Positions 34,825-44,292 of a stretch of 55,566 bases of DNA are shown here, in pieces. The notes below the pieces were generated by a model that saw nothing but the letters and a program-made list of their open reading frames with translations, searched no databases and had not been told where the DNA came from. The position numbers were made by a program, and so were the translations under genes. Origin of the DNA: Eubacterium sp. UBA4343 (GTDB lineage: Bacteria; Bacillota; Clostridia; Lachnospirales; Lachnospiraceae); contig DGTF01000015.1 in the NCBI GenBank assembly GCA_002394235.1, positions 927 through 56,492 of the forward strand, written 5' to 3'. The stretch's first letter is position 1. Every line of letters starts with the position of its first letter.

Positions 34825-37800
34825 TTACTGTTTCTCGACACCCAGAGTGACTTCCTCAGAATTGATCTTCCAATCCTTGGTATAGCCGGCCGTCTCGCCG
34901 ATCACGATATCATCGGCCAGAACGACTCTGGAGATCTTTTCTTTGTTCGCCTTCAGAATGTCCGCGATATGACGGTTGCCCTTTGCGTAGACCTTGATGC
35001 GGTCCATAACCTCAAAGCCCGCTTCCTTACGCATCGTCTGAATCTTGCTGATCAGCTCCGCGACGAAGCCCTCCTCAATCAGCTCAGGAGTCAATGTGGT
35101 ATCCAGCATCACGGTCACGCCCTGATCCGCCTGCGCCACATAGCCCTCGGTCTGCGCGATATCAATGAGAAGATCCTCTCTTGCAAGAGAAATACTCTGT
35201 CCGTCCACAGAAATCGTCAGCACACCGTTCGCGTTGAGTTCCGCTACCGCCTCTGCTCCGTCCAGCCCGGAAAGGGCCTTCCGGATGCCTCCGACCAGCT
35301 TTCCGTACTTCGGGCCGACTGTCTTCAGCTGCGGCTTGATGCTGTACTCCACCTTCAGATCATCCGAAAATTCCACGGACTTTACATTCAGCTCATCGGT
35401 CACAATCTTGGTGTAGAAGTCATCCAGACGGAAGTCCGCCTTGACATACATTCTGGAAAGCGGCTGACGGTTCTTGATACCGGAAGCATTTCTCGCGGCA
35501 CGTCCGAGCACGACGATTCTCGTAACCTCACGCATGTTCTGCTCGAGATCCTTATCGATCCACGCCTCGTTCACGGTCGGATAATCACAGAGATGAATGC
35601 TCTCCGGAGCACTGCTGTCGACGCTGCGGACGAGATTCTGATAGATGTCCTCTGTCATGAACGGAATCATCGGAGCCGCTGCCTTGCAGAGCTCGACAAG
35701 AGCAGTATAAAGCGTCAGGTACGCATTGATCTTGTCCTGCTCCATTCCCTTCGCCCAGAATCTCTCACGGGATCTGCGCACATACCAGTTGCTCATGTCG
35801 TCGACGAAGGACTCCAGAGTCTTGGCAGCCTCCGGGATCCGATACTGATCGAGATCCGCGTCCGTCTCCTTGATCGTAGAATTCAGACGGGACAGAAGCC
35901 ATTTGTCCATGACAGAAAGCTTGTCGTAATCCAGCTTATACTTTGTCGGATCGAAATTGTCGATATTCGCGTAAAGCACCCAGAACGCATAGGTATTCCA
36001 GAGCGTTCCCATGAATCTTCTGGAATACTCCATCACAGCCTTGTCATGGAACTTGTTCGGAAGCCACGGTGCGCTGTTGATATAGAAGTACCAGCGGATC
36101 GCATCCGCTCCGAACTTGCGCAGCGCGGACATCGGCTCCACCGCGTTGCCCTTGGACTTGGACATCTTGTTGCCGTCCTTGTCCAGCACAAGGCCGAGCA
36201 CGATTACATTCTTGTACGCAGGCTTGTTGAACAGCAGTGTGGACTCGGCATGCAGAGAATAGAACCAACCTCTGGTCTGATCCACCGCCTCGGAAATAAA
36301 CTGCGCCGGGAACTCCCTCTCGAACAGCTCCTTATTCTCAAATGGGTAATGAAGCTGTGCATAGGGCATCGCGCCCGAATCAAACCAGCAGTCGATAACC
36401 TCCGGCACACGATGCATCTCGCCTCCGCAGTCCGGACATTTGATCGTGAACTGATCCACATACGGTCTGTGAAGCTCGGTGTGCTCCGCGTCCGGATTTC
36501 CGGTCAGCTCCGCGAGTTCCTTTCTGGAGCCGACACAGATCTGCTTTCCGCAGTCCGGACAGGTCCATACCGGAAGCGGCGTGCCCCAGTAACGGTTTCT
36601 CGAGATACCCCAGTCCTGGATATTCTCCAGCCAGTTTCCGAATCTTCCCTCTCCGATCGTCGGCGGGATCCAGTTGATCTCCTTGTTGTTCCGCACGAGA
36701 TCATCCTTAACGGCTGTCATCTTGATGAACCAGGACTCTCTCGCATAGTAAATCAGAGGAGTGTCGCATCTCCAGCAGTGCGGATAATCATGCTCTACCT
36801 TCGGCGCCGCGAACAGAAGCTTTCTCTCGGAGAGATCCTTCAGGACCTCGGGATCCGCGCTGACCGCACCCTCATCTTTCATCTCGTGCTCGGTCGGCTT
36901 GCAGCGCATTCCCGCAAACTTTCCGGTCTCCGGCTTCAGGCGGCCGTGATCGTCTACCATCTGAACAAACGGCGCGTCATATTTTCTTCCGACGCGGGCA
37001 TCGTCCTCACCGAATGCCGGTGCGATATGAACGATACCGGTACCATCGGTCATCGTTACATAATCATCGCAGTACACGAAAAATGCCTTCTTGTGCTGCT
37101 TCGCGGCTGCATCCGCCGCGCACTGATACAGAGGCTCGTACTCCTTGTATTCCAGATCCTTTCCCTTAAAGGTCTCAAGGATCTCGTACGGCTTCTCTCC
37201 CTCCTCCTTCGCGACAGGCCCGAGAACCTTGTCCAGAAGAGCGACCGCCATGTAATAGGTATATCCGTCCGCGCACTTCACCTTCGCGTACGCGTCCTCC
37301 GGATTCACGCAGAGCGCGATGTTGGAGGGAAGCGTCCACGGCGTGGTGGTCCATGCCAGGAAATATGCGTCCTCGCCCTTTACCTTAAAGCGGACGATCG
37401 CGGTGCGGTCCTTGATGGTCTTGTATCCCTGCGCAACCTCATGGGAGGAGAGCGGCGTTCCACAGCTCGGGCAGTAGGGAACAACCTTGAATCCCTTGTA
37501 CAGAAGGCCCTTCTTCCAGATTTCCTTCAGCGCCCACCACTCGGACTCGATATAATCATCATAGTAGGTAACGTAGGGGTTGTCCATATCGGCCCAGAAT
37601 CCGACCTTTCCGGAAAACTGCTCCCACATTCCCTTGTATTTCCATACGGATTCCTTGCACTTCTTGATGAAGGGCTCGATTCCGTAGGCTTCTATTTCAT
37701 CCTTGCCCTCAATGCCGATTTCCTTCTCAACTTCCAGCTCAACAGGCAGTCCGTGCGTATCCCATCCAGCCTTACGGGGAACCTCATATCCCTTCATCGT

Positions 37801-38016
37801 GCGGTATCTGGGAATCATATCCTTAATCACACGGGTCAGCACATGTCCGATATGCGGCTTGCCGTTCGCCGTCGGCGGACCGTCATAGAACATATACATA
37901 GGATGCCCTTCATTTTTCTTTACACTTTTCTCGAAGATCCGGTTCTCCTCCCAGAACTTCTCTGTCTCTCCCTCTCTCTCTACGAAGTTGAGGTTTGTAT
38001 CGACTTTTCGGTACAT
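34825..38016 (-). CDS. ileS: Isoleucyl-tRNA synthetase, eukaryotic-like (type 2)
   Basis: A class I synthetase of 1063 residues, longer than the roughly 930-residue type 1 bacterial enzyme. The signature PHIGH is at residues 54-58, KMSKS near 615, and the CP1 editing domain lies between. The C-terminal extension replaces the zinc finger end of type 1 enzymes, as in eukaryotic and type 2 IleRS, which are generally insensitive to mupirocin. The start at 38016 has AGGAGG eleven bases upstream; the frame open to 38058 has no better site. No T-box is present in the very short leader. Confidence 0.95.
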   Translation of the reverse strand: MYRKVDTNLNFVEREGETEKFWEENRIFEKSVKKNEGHPMYMFYDGPPTANGKPHIGHVLTRVIKDMIPRYRTMKGYEVPRKAGWDTHGLPVELEVEKEIGIEGKDEIEAYGIEPFIKKCKESVWKYKGMWEQFSGKVGFWADMDNPYVTYYDDYIESEWWALKEIWKKGLLYKGFKVVPYCPSCGTPLSSHEVAQGYKTIKDRTAIVRFKVKGEDAYFLAWTTTPWTLPSNIALCVNPEDAYAKVKCADGYTYYMAVALLDKVLGPVAKEEGEKPYEILETFKGKDLEYKEYEPLYQCAADAAAKQHKKAFFVYCDDYVTMTDGTGIVHIAPAFGEDDARVGRKYDAPFVQMVDDHGRLKPETGKFAGMRCKPTEHEMKDEGAVSADPEVLKDLSERKLLFAAPKVEHDYPHCWRCDTPLIYYARESWFIKMTAVKDDLVRNNKEINWIPPTIGEGRFGNWLENIQDWGISRNRYWGTPLPVWTCPDCGKQICVGSRKELAELTGNPDAEHTELHRPYVDQFTIKCPDCGGEMHRVPEVIDCWFDSGAMPYAQLHYPFENKELFEREFPAQFISEAVDQTRGWFYSLHAESTLLFNKPAYKNVIVLGLVLDKDGNKMSKSKGNAVEPMSALRKFGADAIRWYFYINSAPWLPNKFHDKAVMEYSRRFMGTLWNTYAFWVLYANIDNFDPTKYKLDYDKLSVMDKWLLSRLNSTIKETDADLDQYRIPEAAKTLESFVDDMSNWYVRRSRERFWAKGMEQDKINAYLTLYTALVELCKAAAPMIPFMTEDIYQNLVRSVDSSAPESIHLCDYPTVNEAWIDKDLEQNMREVTRIVVLGRAARNASGIKNRQPLSRMYVKADFRLDDFYTKIVTDELNVKSVEFSDDLKVEYSIKPQLKTVGPKYGKLVGGIRKALSGLDGAEAVAELNANGVLTISVDGQSISLAREDLLIDIAQTEGYVAQADQGVTVMLDTTLTPELIEEGFVAELISKIQTMRKEAGFEVMDRIKVYAKGNRHIADILKANKEKISRVVLADDIVIGETAGYTKDWKINSEEVTLGVEKQ

Positions 38017-38092
38017 ATCAGTAATTTCCTCCTTTGGTTTACAATGTTTTCTCGTCACATGTAAAAAACCATATATGCCTTTCAGGCAATCT

Positions 38093-38122
38093 ATTATAAA
38101 AAGACGGCTGAAGCATTGTCAA
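38093..38122 (-). promoter_or_regulatory. Promoter of ileS
   Basis: On the minus strand TTGACA (38117-38122), 18 bases, TATAAT (38093-38098). Its -35 overlaps the end of the exonuclease gene. A small hairpin TGCCT-gaa-AGGCA follows in the leader. Confidence 0.75.
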
Positions 38123-39081
38123 GCCATTCCACTGGTTTCATGCCTTTTTTTGCGCCTTCTCGCGCGAAGTCCGTCCCGCTTGCTGCGGATCAGATCCGCC
38201 TCAGCCTCACTGCTGATCTTGATGGTCTTCACCACGTAGACCCTTCCCTCATCGGTATGCTTCATCCGGATCTTTCCCTTCAGATAACCGTGCTCCGGAC
38301 ACCAGGCCACGCTGTAGTAGTTTCGCGAATTCACGGAAAACCAGCGCATCTTCTTCCGGGACTTCCTTCCGCATCTGCAGCAGTAGGTACTGCAGACCTC
38401 CGGGTCCTTCATCGCTTCCTCCTTGGTTCTGAACTCTCTGGAGATGTACTTGCTGTACCCGTTGTAAATCGTGTGGATTTCCTCGGTTTTCTTCTTCGGG
38501 TTCTGATACACGTCGATCGAGTCGTAGGCAAGCACGACATCCATATCGATCTTCTGAAAAATCAGCGCGGTATACCTGGCATCTGCCAGCGCCCGGTGAA
38601 ATTCCTCGTCCTTTCCGAGCTTCAGGTAATCAATCCCGTATTCCAGAGCCCTGCGACTCTTCATGTCCTCGAACTGAACCGCGAACAGTTTCTGAACATC
38701 ATAGTAATGAAGCGGTCCCTTCAGCAGCTCAAGCACCTGATAATATTTCATATTTCGCTGAAGCTCCGTCAGATCAACGGTGCCCCAGGTGCAGAAAATC
38801 GATTCCGGACCGGCCCAGGCCAGGAACTGCCGGACCGCATCCGGAAAATAATCGCCGTTCTTCAGTTCTTCTCTGCCGATATGCACAATCTCCCGTGTGC
38901 GGTAATTCAAAGATTTGTAGACAACCGGCCGTATCACACGCTGAAACGTATCGACAATCTCCCGGTTCTCATCCAGCTTTACGGCCCCGATCTCAATAAT
39001 CTCAAACGGAAGACGCTTCTCCTCCCGGCTTTTGCCGTAGGGGCTCTGGTTCCACTCAAGATCAAAGACAATATAATTCAT
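38119..39081 (-). CDS. DEDDh 3'-5' exonuclease with C-terminal Cys cluster
   Basis: A 320-residue exonuclease-domain protein. FDLEWNQ (residues 6-12) gives the first Asp/Glu pair, a second acidic motif lies in CTWGTVDLTEL (about 95-105), and the FHRALADARYTA segment (about 148) supplies the DEDDh His and Asp. Relatives (KapD/ERI-1/RNase T-like) trim RNA or DNA 3' ends. After the nuclease domain, CSTYCCRCGRKSRKK and CPEHGYL form a probable zinc-binding module, and the tail is strongly basic (RARRRKKRHE), suggesting nucleic acid binding. The start at 39081 has AAAAGGA nine bases upstream. The substrate is unknown. Confidence 0.8.
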   Translation of the reverse strand: MNYIVFDLEWNQSPYGKSREEKRLPFEIIEIGAVKLDENREIVDTFQRVIRPVVYKSLNYRTREIVHIGREELKNGDYFPDAVRQFLAWAGPESIFCTWGTVDLTELQRNMKYYQVLELLKGPLHYYDVQKLFAVQFEDMKSRRALEYGIDYLKLGKDEEFHRALADARYTALIFQKIDMDVVLAYDSIDVYQNPKKKTEEIHTIYNGYSKYISREFRTKEEAMKDPEVCSTYCCRCGRKSRKKMRWFSVNSRNYYSVAWCPEHGYLKGKIRMKHTDEGRVYVVKTIKISSEAEADLIRSKRDGLRARRRKKRHETSGMA

Positions 39082-39218
39082 TGTTTCATGTCCTTTTTGC
39101 ATAGATAGTTTTATCATAGCACATCCCTTTGTTGCCGCGCAATGCATACCCGCACTACTTTCTAAAGCTCCACCCGCCCAGTTACTGTTCGCCCCATCTA
39201 TGTACGGCAAAAACTTAA

Positions 39219-39306
39219 GCGGTGCGTATACAGAAAACCGTCATGCCCGCAAGCGGCAATCGTACTGACGACGAATTTCGCTGTGTCGCGGTGCGTATAC
39301 AGAAAA
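39219..39306. repeat. 19-bp direct repeat in the exonuclease upstream region
   Basis: GCGGTGCGTATACAGAAAA occurs at 39219-39237 and 39288-39306, 69 bases apart. The remaining part of the 39082-39324 space has no recognised gene; promoter elements for the exonuclease could not be assigned. Confidence 0.75.
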
Positions 39307-39324
39307 ACTTTCCCGGGCAACAAC

Positions 39325-39364
39325 AAAGAGGCTGCTCAAGCGTACCCGCTTTCACAGCCTCTTT
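39325..39364 (-). terminator. Terminator of the ABC importer operon
   Basis: AAAGAGGCTG (39325-39334) pairs with CAGCCTCTTT (39355-39364). On the minus strand the second arm ends in TTTGTTGTT. Confidence 0.65.
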
Positions 39365-39390
39365 CTGAATCAGTATTCAATTTCCGGATA

Positions 39391-39474
39391 TATACCGGAT
39401 CAGCCTTTCACGCCTCCGGCCGTAACTCCTGTTATATACCGGATCAGCCTTTCACACCTCCGGCCGTAACTCCT
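39391..39474. repeat. 44-bp tandem duplication across the permease stop codon
   Basis: Two 40-bp units with one difference (39391-39430 and 39435-39474), period 44. The right unit encodes the last codons and stop of the permease (..GVTAGGVKG, stop); the left unit repeats them beyond the stop. Confidence 0.9.
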
Positions 39475-40313
39475 CCGACGATATACTTCGAGAGGAAGAG
39501 ATATACGAAGATGACCGGGAAGATGGAGAAGGTGATGGACGCATATACCTGTCCCATATCAAACTTCAGCCAGTCCGCGGAACGAAGCTCCGCAATCAGC
39601 ACGGGAAGGGTCTTCATGCTCTCCTTGTGCAGGATCAGCGCAGGAGTGAAGTAATTGTTCCAGCTGTTGACGAAGGTGAAGATCGCCTGCACCGCGATTG
39701 CCGGTTTCATAAGCGGCATAACGATGGTGTTGAAGATCCGGAATTCACCGGCTCCGTCGATCCTTGCGGCCTCCAGAAGAGAACCCGGAAGGTTTGAGTC
39801 CATGTACTGCTTCATATAGAAGAATACAATCGGCGACGCGACAGCCGGAACTACAAGCGGGAGATAGTGATCCATCAGATTCATCTTGCTGACCAGCTGT
39901 ACAAAACCAAGCGCGGACACCTGCGTCGGAATCATCATGATCGCGAGAATAAAGGTGTAAATCGCCTTCTTTCCCTTGAAGTCATATGCGTGAATTGCGT
40001 ATGCGGTCATCGTGCTGAAATACGTGCTGCACAGGGCGCTGAGGCCGGCAATGATCAGCGAATTCAGCATGCCGCGCACGAAAGGAAGCGATCCGTGCAG
40101 CATATTGTACAGATTCTCAATTAAATGTGAACTCGGGACCGGTGTAAACCCTTTGCCCAGCTCGCCGTTGGATCTGGTGGTATTGATGAACAGAATGTAG
40201 AACCAGATCAGACACAGGAAGGTCAGAAGGATGAGTATTATATAGGAAAAAATTCTTCTTCCCCTGACAGTTCCCTTCGCTGTTTTTTCTTCGTTATTTT
40301 GTACTGCAGCCAT
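39444..40313 (-). CDS. Carbohydrate ABC transporter permease (MalG type)
   Basis: An inner-membrane subunit of 289 residues with six transmembrane helices (first near residues 20-42). The EAA motif EAARIDGAGEFRIFNTIVMPLMKP (about 195-218), which contacts the ATPase, is clear. The start at 40313 has AGGAGG upstream; the frame extending to 40364 overlaps the previous gene. It lies 16 bases after the partner permease. No ATPase gene is in the operon, so a shared MsmX/UgpC-type ATPase encoded elsewhere is likely used. Confidence 0.92.
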   Translation of the reverse strand: MAAVQNNEEKTAKGTVRGRRIFSYIILILLTFLCLIWFYILFINTTRSNGELGKGFTPVPSSHLIENLYNMLHGSLPFVRGMLNSLIIAGLSALCSTYFSTMTAYAIHAYDFKGKKAIYTFILAIMMIPTQVSALGFVQLVSKMNLMDHYLPLVVPAVASPIVFFYMKQYMDSNLPGSLLEAARIDGAGEFRIFNTIVMPLMKPAIAVQAIFTFVNSWNNYFTPALILHKESMKTLPVLIAELRSADWLKFDMGQVYASITFSIFPVIFVYLFLSKYIVGGVTAGGVKG

Positions 40314-40329
40314 CTCCTGTCCCCTCCTT

Positions 40330-41241
40330 TCACTCCTGCTTGTCCGCTGTTGTCTTAAACACAACCATACTCAGTAAACCGGTAATGATCAGCAGAATCA
40401 CCGAAAGGGCACCGGCCATTCCGTAGTTCTTGCTGTACAGATGCTTATTCAGATACATGATAAGCGTCATCGAAGAACGCATCGGATCTCCGCTTCCGTT
40501 CGTCAGGATCTGCGGAACATCGAACATCTGCAGGCCGCCGATCAGGGATGTGATCATGACGTACACAAAAATCGGTTTCAGAATCGGCATCGTAATGCGG
40601 AAGAAAATCTGTCTCGCATTGGCGCCGTCTACCTCGGCCGCCTCAAACAGCGACGAGTCGATGCCCAGCATACCTGCCATCAGGAGGATCGTCGTGTTGC
40701 CGAACCACATCAGGAAGTTCATAAACGCGACCATACCCCGGACGCTTCCGATATGAGACATGAACTTATAGGGCTTCGCAATCAGGTGCAGAGACATCAG
40801 AATCGAATTGACAGGCCCGCTGTCCGCAAAAAGGGTGAAGAACAGCATGGCAAACGCCGATGCCATAATCAGGTTCGGGAGATAGATCACAGTCTTGAAA
40901 AATCTCTGCGCTTTCAAGTGCAGGGACGGATCGGTGAACCAGGCTGCAAGCGCCAGCGAGACTACGATCTGGGGCACAAATCCAAGCACCCACATGATCA
41001 TGGTGTTCGCGAAATACTTCGGCAGATCACCGCTCGTAAACAGCTTTGCGTAATTTGCAAGTCCGATGAAATTCGGTCCGATCTGCTTCAGACCCGATCT
41101 GTAATTTTCAAAAAAACTGTTGTAAATGGTAGAAACCAGCGGAATCATCTGAAAGATTACAAACACCGCCATAAAGGGTATCAGAAAAATATATCCGTAC
41201 CGGTTATGCCTTTTGATCCTGCTTTTCTTATGCTTTTCCAT
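40330..41241 (-). CDS. Carbohydrate ABC transporter permease (MalF type)
   Basis: A 303-residue membrane subunit with six transmembrane helices. The EAA loop reads EAAEVDGANARQIFFRITMPILKP (about 205-228). The start has GGGAGGTCAGGG directly upstream. It forms the channel with the downstream permease; the pair belongs to the CUT1 class that imports oligosaccharides. A terminator in the gap before it should lower its expression relative to the binding protein. Confidence 0.92.
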   Translation of the reverse strand: MEKHKKSRIKRHNRYGYIFLIPFMAVFVIFQMIPLVSTIYNSFFENYRSGLKQIGPNFIGLANYAKLFTSGDLPKYFANTMIMWVLGFVPQIVVSLALAAWFTDPSLHLKAQRFFKTVIYLPNLIMASAFAMLFFTLFADSGPVNSILMSLHLIAKPYKFMSHIGSVRGMVAFMNFLMWFGNTTILLMAGMLGIDSSLFEAAEVDGANARQIFFRITMPILKPIFVYVMITSLIGGLQMFDVPQILTNGSGDPMRSSMTLIMYLNKHLYSKNYGMAGALSVILLIITGLLSMVVFKTTADKQE

Positions 41242-41286
41242 ACCCTGACCTCCCGACTCAAATGGCTCCGATTTATATCTGCGTAT

Positions 41287-41316
41287 AAAAACGGGGATCC
41301 GTCAGAGCAGATCCCC
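41287..41316 (-). terminator. Intercistronic terminator between binding protein and permease genes
   Basis: On the minus strand GGGGATC..GATCCCC (41310-41316 / 41293-41299) is followed by GTTTTTATA. Partial termination here would give more binding protein than permease. Confidence 0.65.
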
Positions 41317-41376
41317 GACCGGGACGACGGATCCTTAAGCTTTCACGGATCCATCGCTCCTTTCCTCTTCCTTCTG

Positions 41377-42861
41377 TCAGTCTACGCTGACATCCGGATA
41401 TTTCTCCTGAATTGCGCTCTTAAACTGCGCCAGTGCATCGTCATAGGAAGCATTTCCATCGAAGTAGTTCTTCATAGCGGTCTGGAATTCCTCGTTGCAT
41501 CCCTGATCGTAAATGGAGATGTTGCTCATATCTACCTTCTCAGCACCTGCTGACAGCATCGCATATGGATTCTGTCCGCCGAGGATCGGGTTTCCGAAGG
41601 ACTCATCGCTTGCGAGAGCATCCAGAACGGTCTTGTTGTTTACACAGTCAGAATCATCAACAGCGATTTCCTTCATGATGTCATCGTTTGTCGTCATGTT
41701 CAGGATGATATCCTTTACAAGCGTCGGGTTGTCCGTACCATTTGCCGCGCAGATCCATGTGCCGCCCCAGTAGAAGCCCTGCGGTCCTGTTACCAGACCC
41801 CAGCCACCGTCCTTGCCGACGGATCCGTCCTCATCGCTGTGCATCGAGAAGTTGATCAGCCATGCCGGTCCGAAGTAGCAGAATACCGGAGTATCCTTGA
41901 AGAATCCCTTTGACCAGTCGTCGGACCACAGCTCATAGGAGTTCTCCTCGCCTGCGTCTACAAGAGCCTTGGAATCATCTGCCCATGCCTTGATGTTGTC
42001 ATCAACGACAACCTTGCCGTCCTGAACCCACGGTCCGGAAACGTTGTTGGAATATACACGATAGGTATCCATAGCGGAGCACATCTGATAGCCCGCATCC
42101 TTTACCTTCTTGGCGGTCTCATTGAATTTGTCCCAGCTGGAAACCGCATCCTGAACCGCGTCCAGATCATCTGTTCCGAGAACCTTCTTCGCGATATCAC
42201 GGTTGAAGATCAGTCCTGCGGAGCATGCCTGCCATGAGGAACCGCGGATATCTCCGTTCGCGTCCGTCACGACATCCTTTGTATACTGATACTGCTTGGA
42301 GAGATCGTCATCGGTAATGCCAAGGTCTGAGAGCTTCATCGCAACATCCGCGTCAGCGTCAATATACTTCAGCGCGTAATCCGCTTCTACCAGGAAGATA
42401 TCAACCTTCTTGTCCGCTGATGCATCCGCATTCTCCGGAAGTACGGTGTCCAGATTGTTCTGGTATGCGTTGTCATCGGAAGGAGTAACGGTAAATTTCA
42501 CGGTAACGTCGCCGATCTTGCCGCCCTTCGTGGCATCATTCGGATCAGCAGCCTCAAATCCCGGATAGTGAGCTGCAAGACGATTCGCGAACTCATCATT
42601 CCAGCACTGGATATTCAGAACGGTTCCCTCTCCGGAAGCATCTGCAGACGAAGACGTCGCCTCGGCTGCCGAGCTTGAGGAAGCAGCCGTGGTCTCTTCC
42701 TCCGCACTGGAAGAAGCAGATGTACTTGCACTGCTTGCGGACGATCCGGACGAGGATGCCGCGGATGAGGAAGCAGTGGAGCTGCTGCCGCACGCTGCCA
42801 TCGGCACTACCAGTGCCGCCGCCATTGCAAGACTGAGTAATGTTCTCATACGTTTCTTCAT
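41377..42861 (-). CDS. Sugar ABC transporter substrate-binding lipoprotein
   Basis: A 494-residue extracellular lipoprotein. The signal peptide MKKRMRTLLSLAMAAALVV leads to the lipobox MAAC (Cys 24), then a Ser/Ala/Thr-rich tether of about 50 residues typical of Lachnospiraceae lipoproteins, and a family 1 solute-binding fold. It captures the sugar and delivers it to the MalF/MalG-type pair. GGGAGG lies upstream of the ATG. The ligand is not readable from sequence; the adjacent cellobiose phosphorylase suggests cellobiose or short cellodextrins. Confidence 0.9.
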   Translation of the reverse strand: MKKRMRTLLSLAMAAALVVPMAACGSSSTASSSAASSSGSSASSASTSASSSAEEETTAASSSSAAEATSSSADASGEGTVLNIQCWNDEFANRLAAHYPGFEAADPNDATKGGKIGDVTVKFTVTPSDDNAYQNNLDTVLPENADASADKKVDIFLVEADYALKYIDADADVAMKLSDLGITDDDLSKQYQYTKDVVTDANGDIRGSSWQACSAGLIFNRDIAKKVLGTDDLDAVQDAVSSWDKFNETAKKVKDAGYQMCSAMDTYRVYSNNVSGPWVQDGKVVVDDNIKAWADDSKALVDAGEENSYELWSDDWSKGFFKDTPVFCYFGPAWLINFSMHSDEDGSVGKDGGWGLVTGPQGFYWGGTWICAANGTDNPTLVKDIILNMTTNDDIMKEIAVDDSDCVNNKTVLDALASDESFGNPILGGQNPYAMLSAGAEKVDMSNISIYDQGCNEEFQTAMKNYFDGNASYDDALAQFKSAIQEKYPDVSVD

Positions 42862-43123
42862 GTTTTTTCCTCCCTTACATTAAATAGCTCTGCTGTCATG
42901 ATTTGGATTTTGATACAGAGTTTATTTTAGAAACAAAAACAACAGGTTACCTCTATGTATTACATCTTGATGCAATGTTATTGCCTGCAAATCTCATCCG
43001 CGTCCTGCGCGGCGGGGCTTTCATCAGCTCAACTGCTCTTCTGGCGCATTCACATCACTCACATGCAAGACTCATGGAAGACGATTCCATGCCTTTCCGA
43101 TCACGTCCGGTCCGCCGCACCGC

Positions 43124-44149
43124 TTACACGGAAGTCTTCGGATCCCCGGAAATATCTCTGACCGTCTGCCCCTCCAGCAGCTTTCCCTCAACGAGAAGCT
43201 CCTCTGCGACGCAGCTCTTCTTGTGCTCGATGGACTCGACCAGCTTTCTCCCGGAGACTTCTCCGATCTTTGCCGCGTCCTGATACCACGTAGTAAGCTT
43301 CGGGCGGATCACCTGCGACAGATTGATGCCATCGTATCCGACCACGCTCAGGTCTCCCGGAATGGAAATCCCCATGCGCTCACACTGATTGCTTCCGCCG
43401 ATGTACGAGAAATCATCCGGGTACATGATCGCGGTCGGTGGTTCTTTCAGCTCCATAAGCCGGCGTGTCGCCTCTGCTGATACCTTTGTGTCGTGATACC
43501 TGCCCTCGATGACATATTCCTCAGGCACATCGATTCCGAGTTCACCGCACGCCTTGTAGAATCCGCTCAGCCGTTTCTGTGTAACCGACGTCTGTTCTCC
43601 GTGGATAAACGCGATCCTCCGGTGTCCCTTGTCATAGAGGTAATGCACCAGCTGGTACGCACCGTTCACGTTGTCACTCATCACACAGCTGTGATTATTA
43701 AACGTATAGTCTATCGTTACCGTCGGAAACTCACTGTCAATCAGTTCCCGAACCGCGCGACCTGTGAAGTCAACGTTGGCGATCAACACTCCGTCGCACT
43801 TGCGGTATCTGCAGTGTTCCGTGAAGGATCTTCCGCCGATGGCCTGGCTGATAAAGGTAATGTCATACCCCAGAGCTTCTACCGTATTCTTCGCGCTGTT
43901 CAGAATCTGCGAAAAATATTCATGAGTCAGGCCCCTCATGGTCTCGTCCTCAAATACGACTCCGATATTATGCGAGATATTGGTCTTCAGCTGTCTCGCG
44001 GCTGCGTTCGGCATGTAATGCATCTCCCGGGCTGCCCTCAGGATCCGTTCCGTCGTCTCTTTTCCTACGTCGCCGTAGCCGTTCAACGCCTTGCTGACCG
44101 TCGCCGGAGAAACCTCACACATTTTTGATAGATCTTTAATCGTCACCAT
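43124..44149 (-). CDS. LacI-family transcriptional regulator
   Basis: A 341-residue repressor. The helix-turn-helix (residues 2-22, TIKDLSKMCEVSPATVSKALNG) and hinge helix (NAAARQLKTN) are standard, followed by a periplasmic-binding-protein-like sugar sensor (about 62-335). It lies between the ABC importer and the divergent cellobiose phosphorylase gene, with four LacI-type sites in the intergenic space, so it probably controls both in response to a sugar ligand. AGGA lies five bases before the ATG. Confidence 0.92.
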   Translation of the reverse strand: MVTIKDLSKMCEVSPATVSKALNGYGDVGKETTERILRAAREMHYMPNAAARQLKTNISHNIGVVFEDETMRGLTHEYFSQILNSAKNTVEALGYDITFISQAIGGRSFTEHCRYRKCDGVLIANVDFTGRAVRELIDSEFPTVTIDYTFNNHSCVMSDNVNGAYQLVHYLYDKGHRRIAFIHGEQTSVTQKRLSGFYKACGELGIDVPEEYVIEGRYHDTKVSAEATRRLMELKEPPTAIMYPDDFSYIGGSNQCERMGISIPGDLSVVGYDGINLSQVIRPKLTTWYQDAAKIGEVSGRKLVESIEHKKSCVAEELLVEGKLLEGQTVRDISGDPKTSV

Positions 44150-44183
44150 GATGTCCTGATCTCTCCTTTGGTCTGTCTCACTT

Positions 44184-44222
44184 AATCGTTTTCGTTGCTC
44201 TCATTCTAAATCGTTTTCGGTT
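44184..44222. promoter_or_regulatory. Two LacI-type operator sites near the regulator start
   Basis: AATCGTTTTCGTT (44184-44196) and AAATCGTTTTCGGTT (44208-44222) share the ATCGTTTTCG core, 25 bases apart, just upstream of the regulator start. Autoregulation is likely. Confidence 0.65.
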
Positions 44223-44292
44223 ATTCGTCAATTATTCTCATTTCACAATTATATTCCGATATTTTTGTCTAGTTTACATATACTTTATCTTT

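Noticed and set aside
34969..38064. Very long open frame (over 1000 codons) on the plus strand opposite ileS
   Set aside because: It lies entirely antisense to a clear IleRS gene, has no ribosome-binding site or recognisable domains, and reflects codon bias of the real gene. The same applies to long antisense frames opposite glgP (32129-34531), ftsH (13217-14860) and dnaK (8019-9233).
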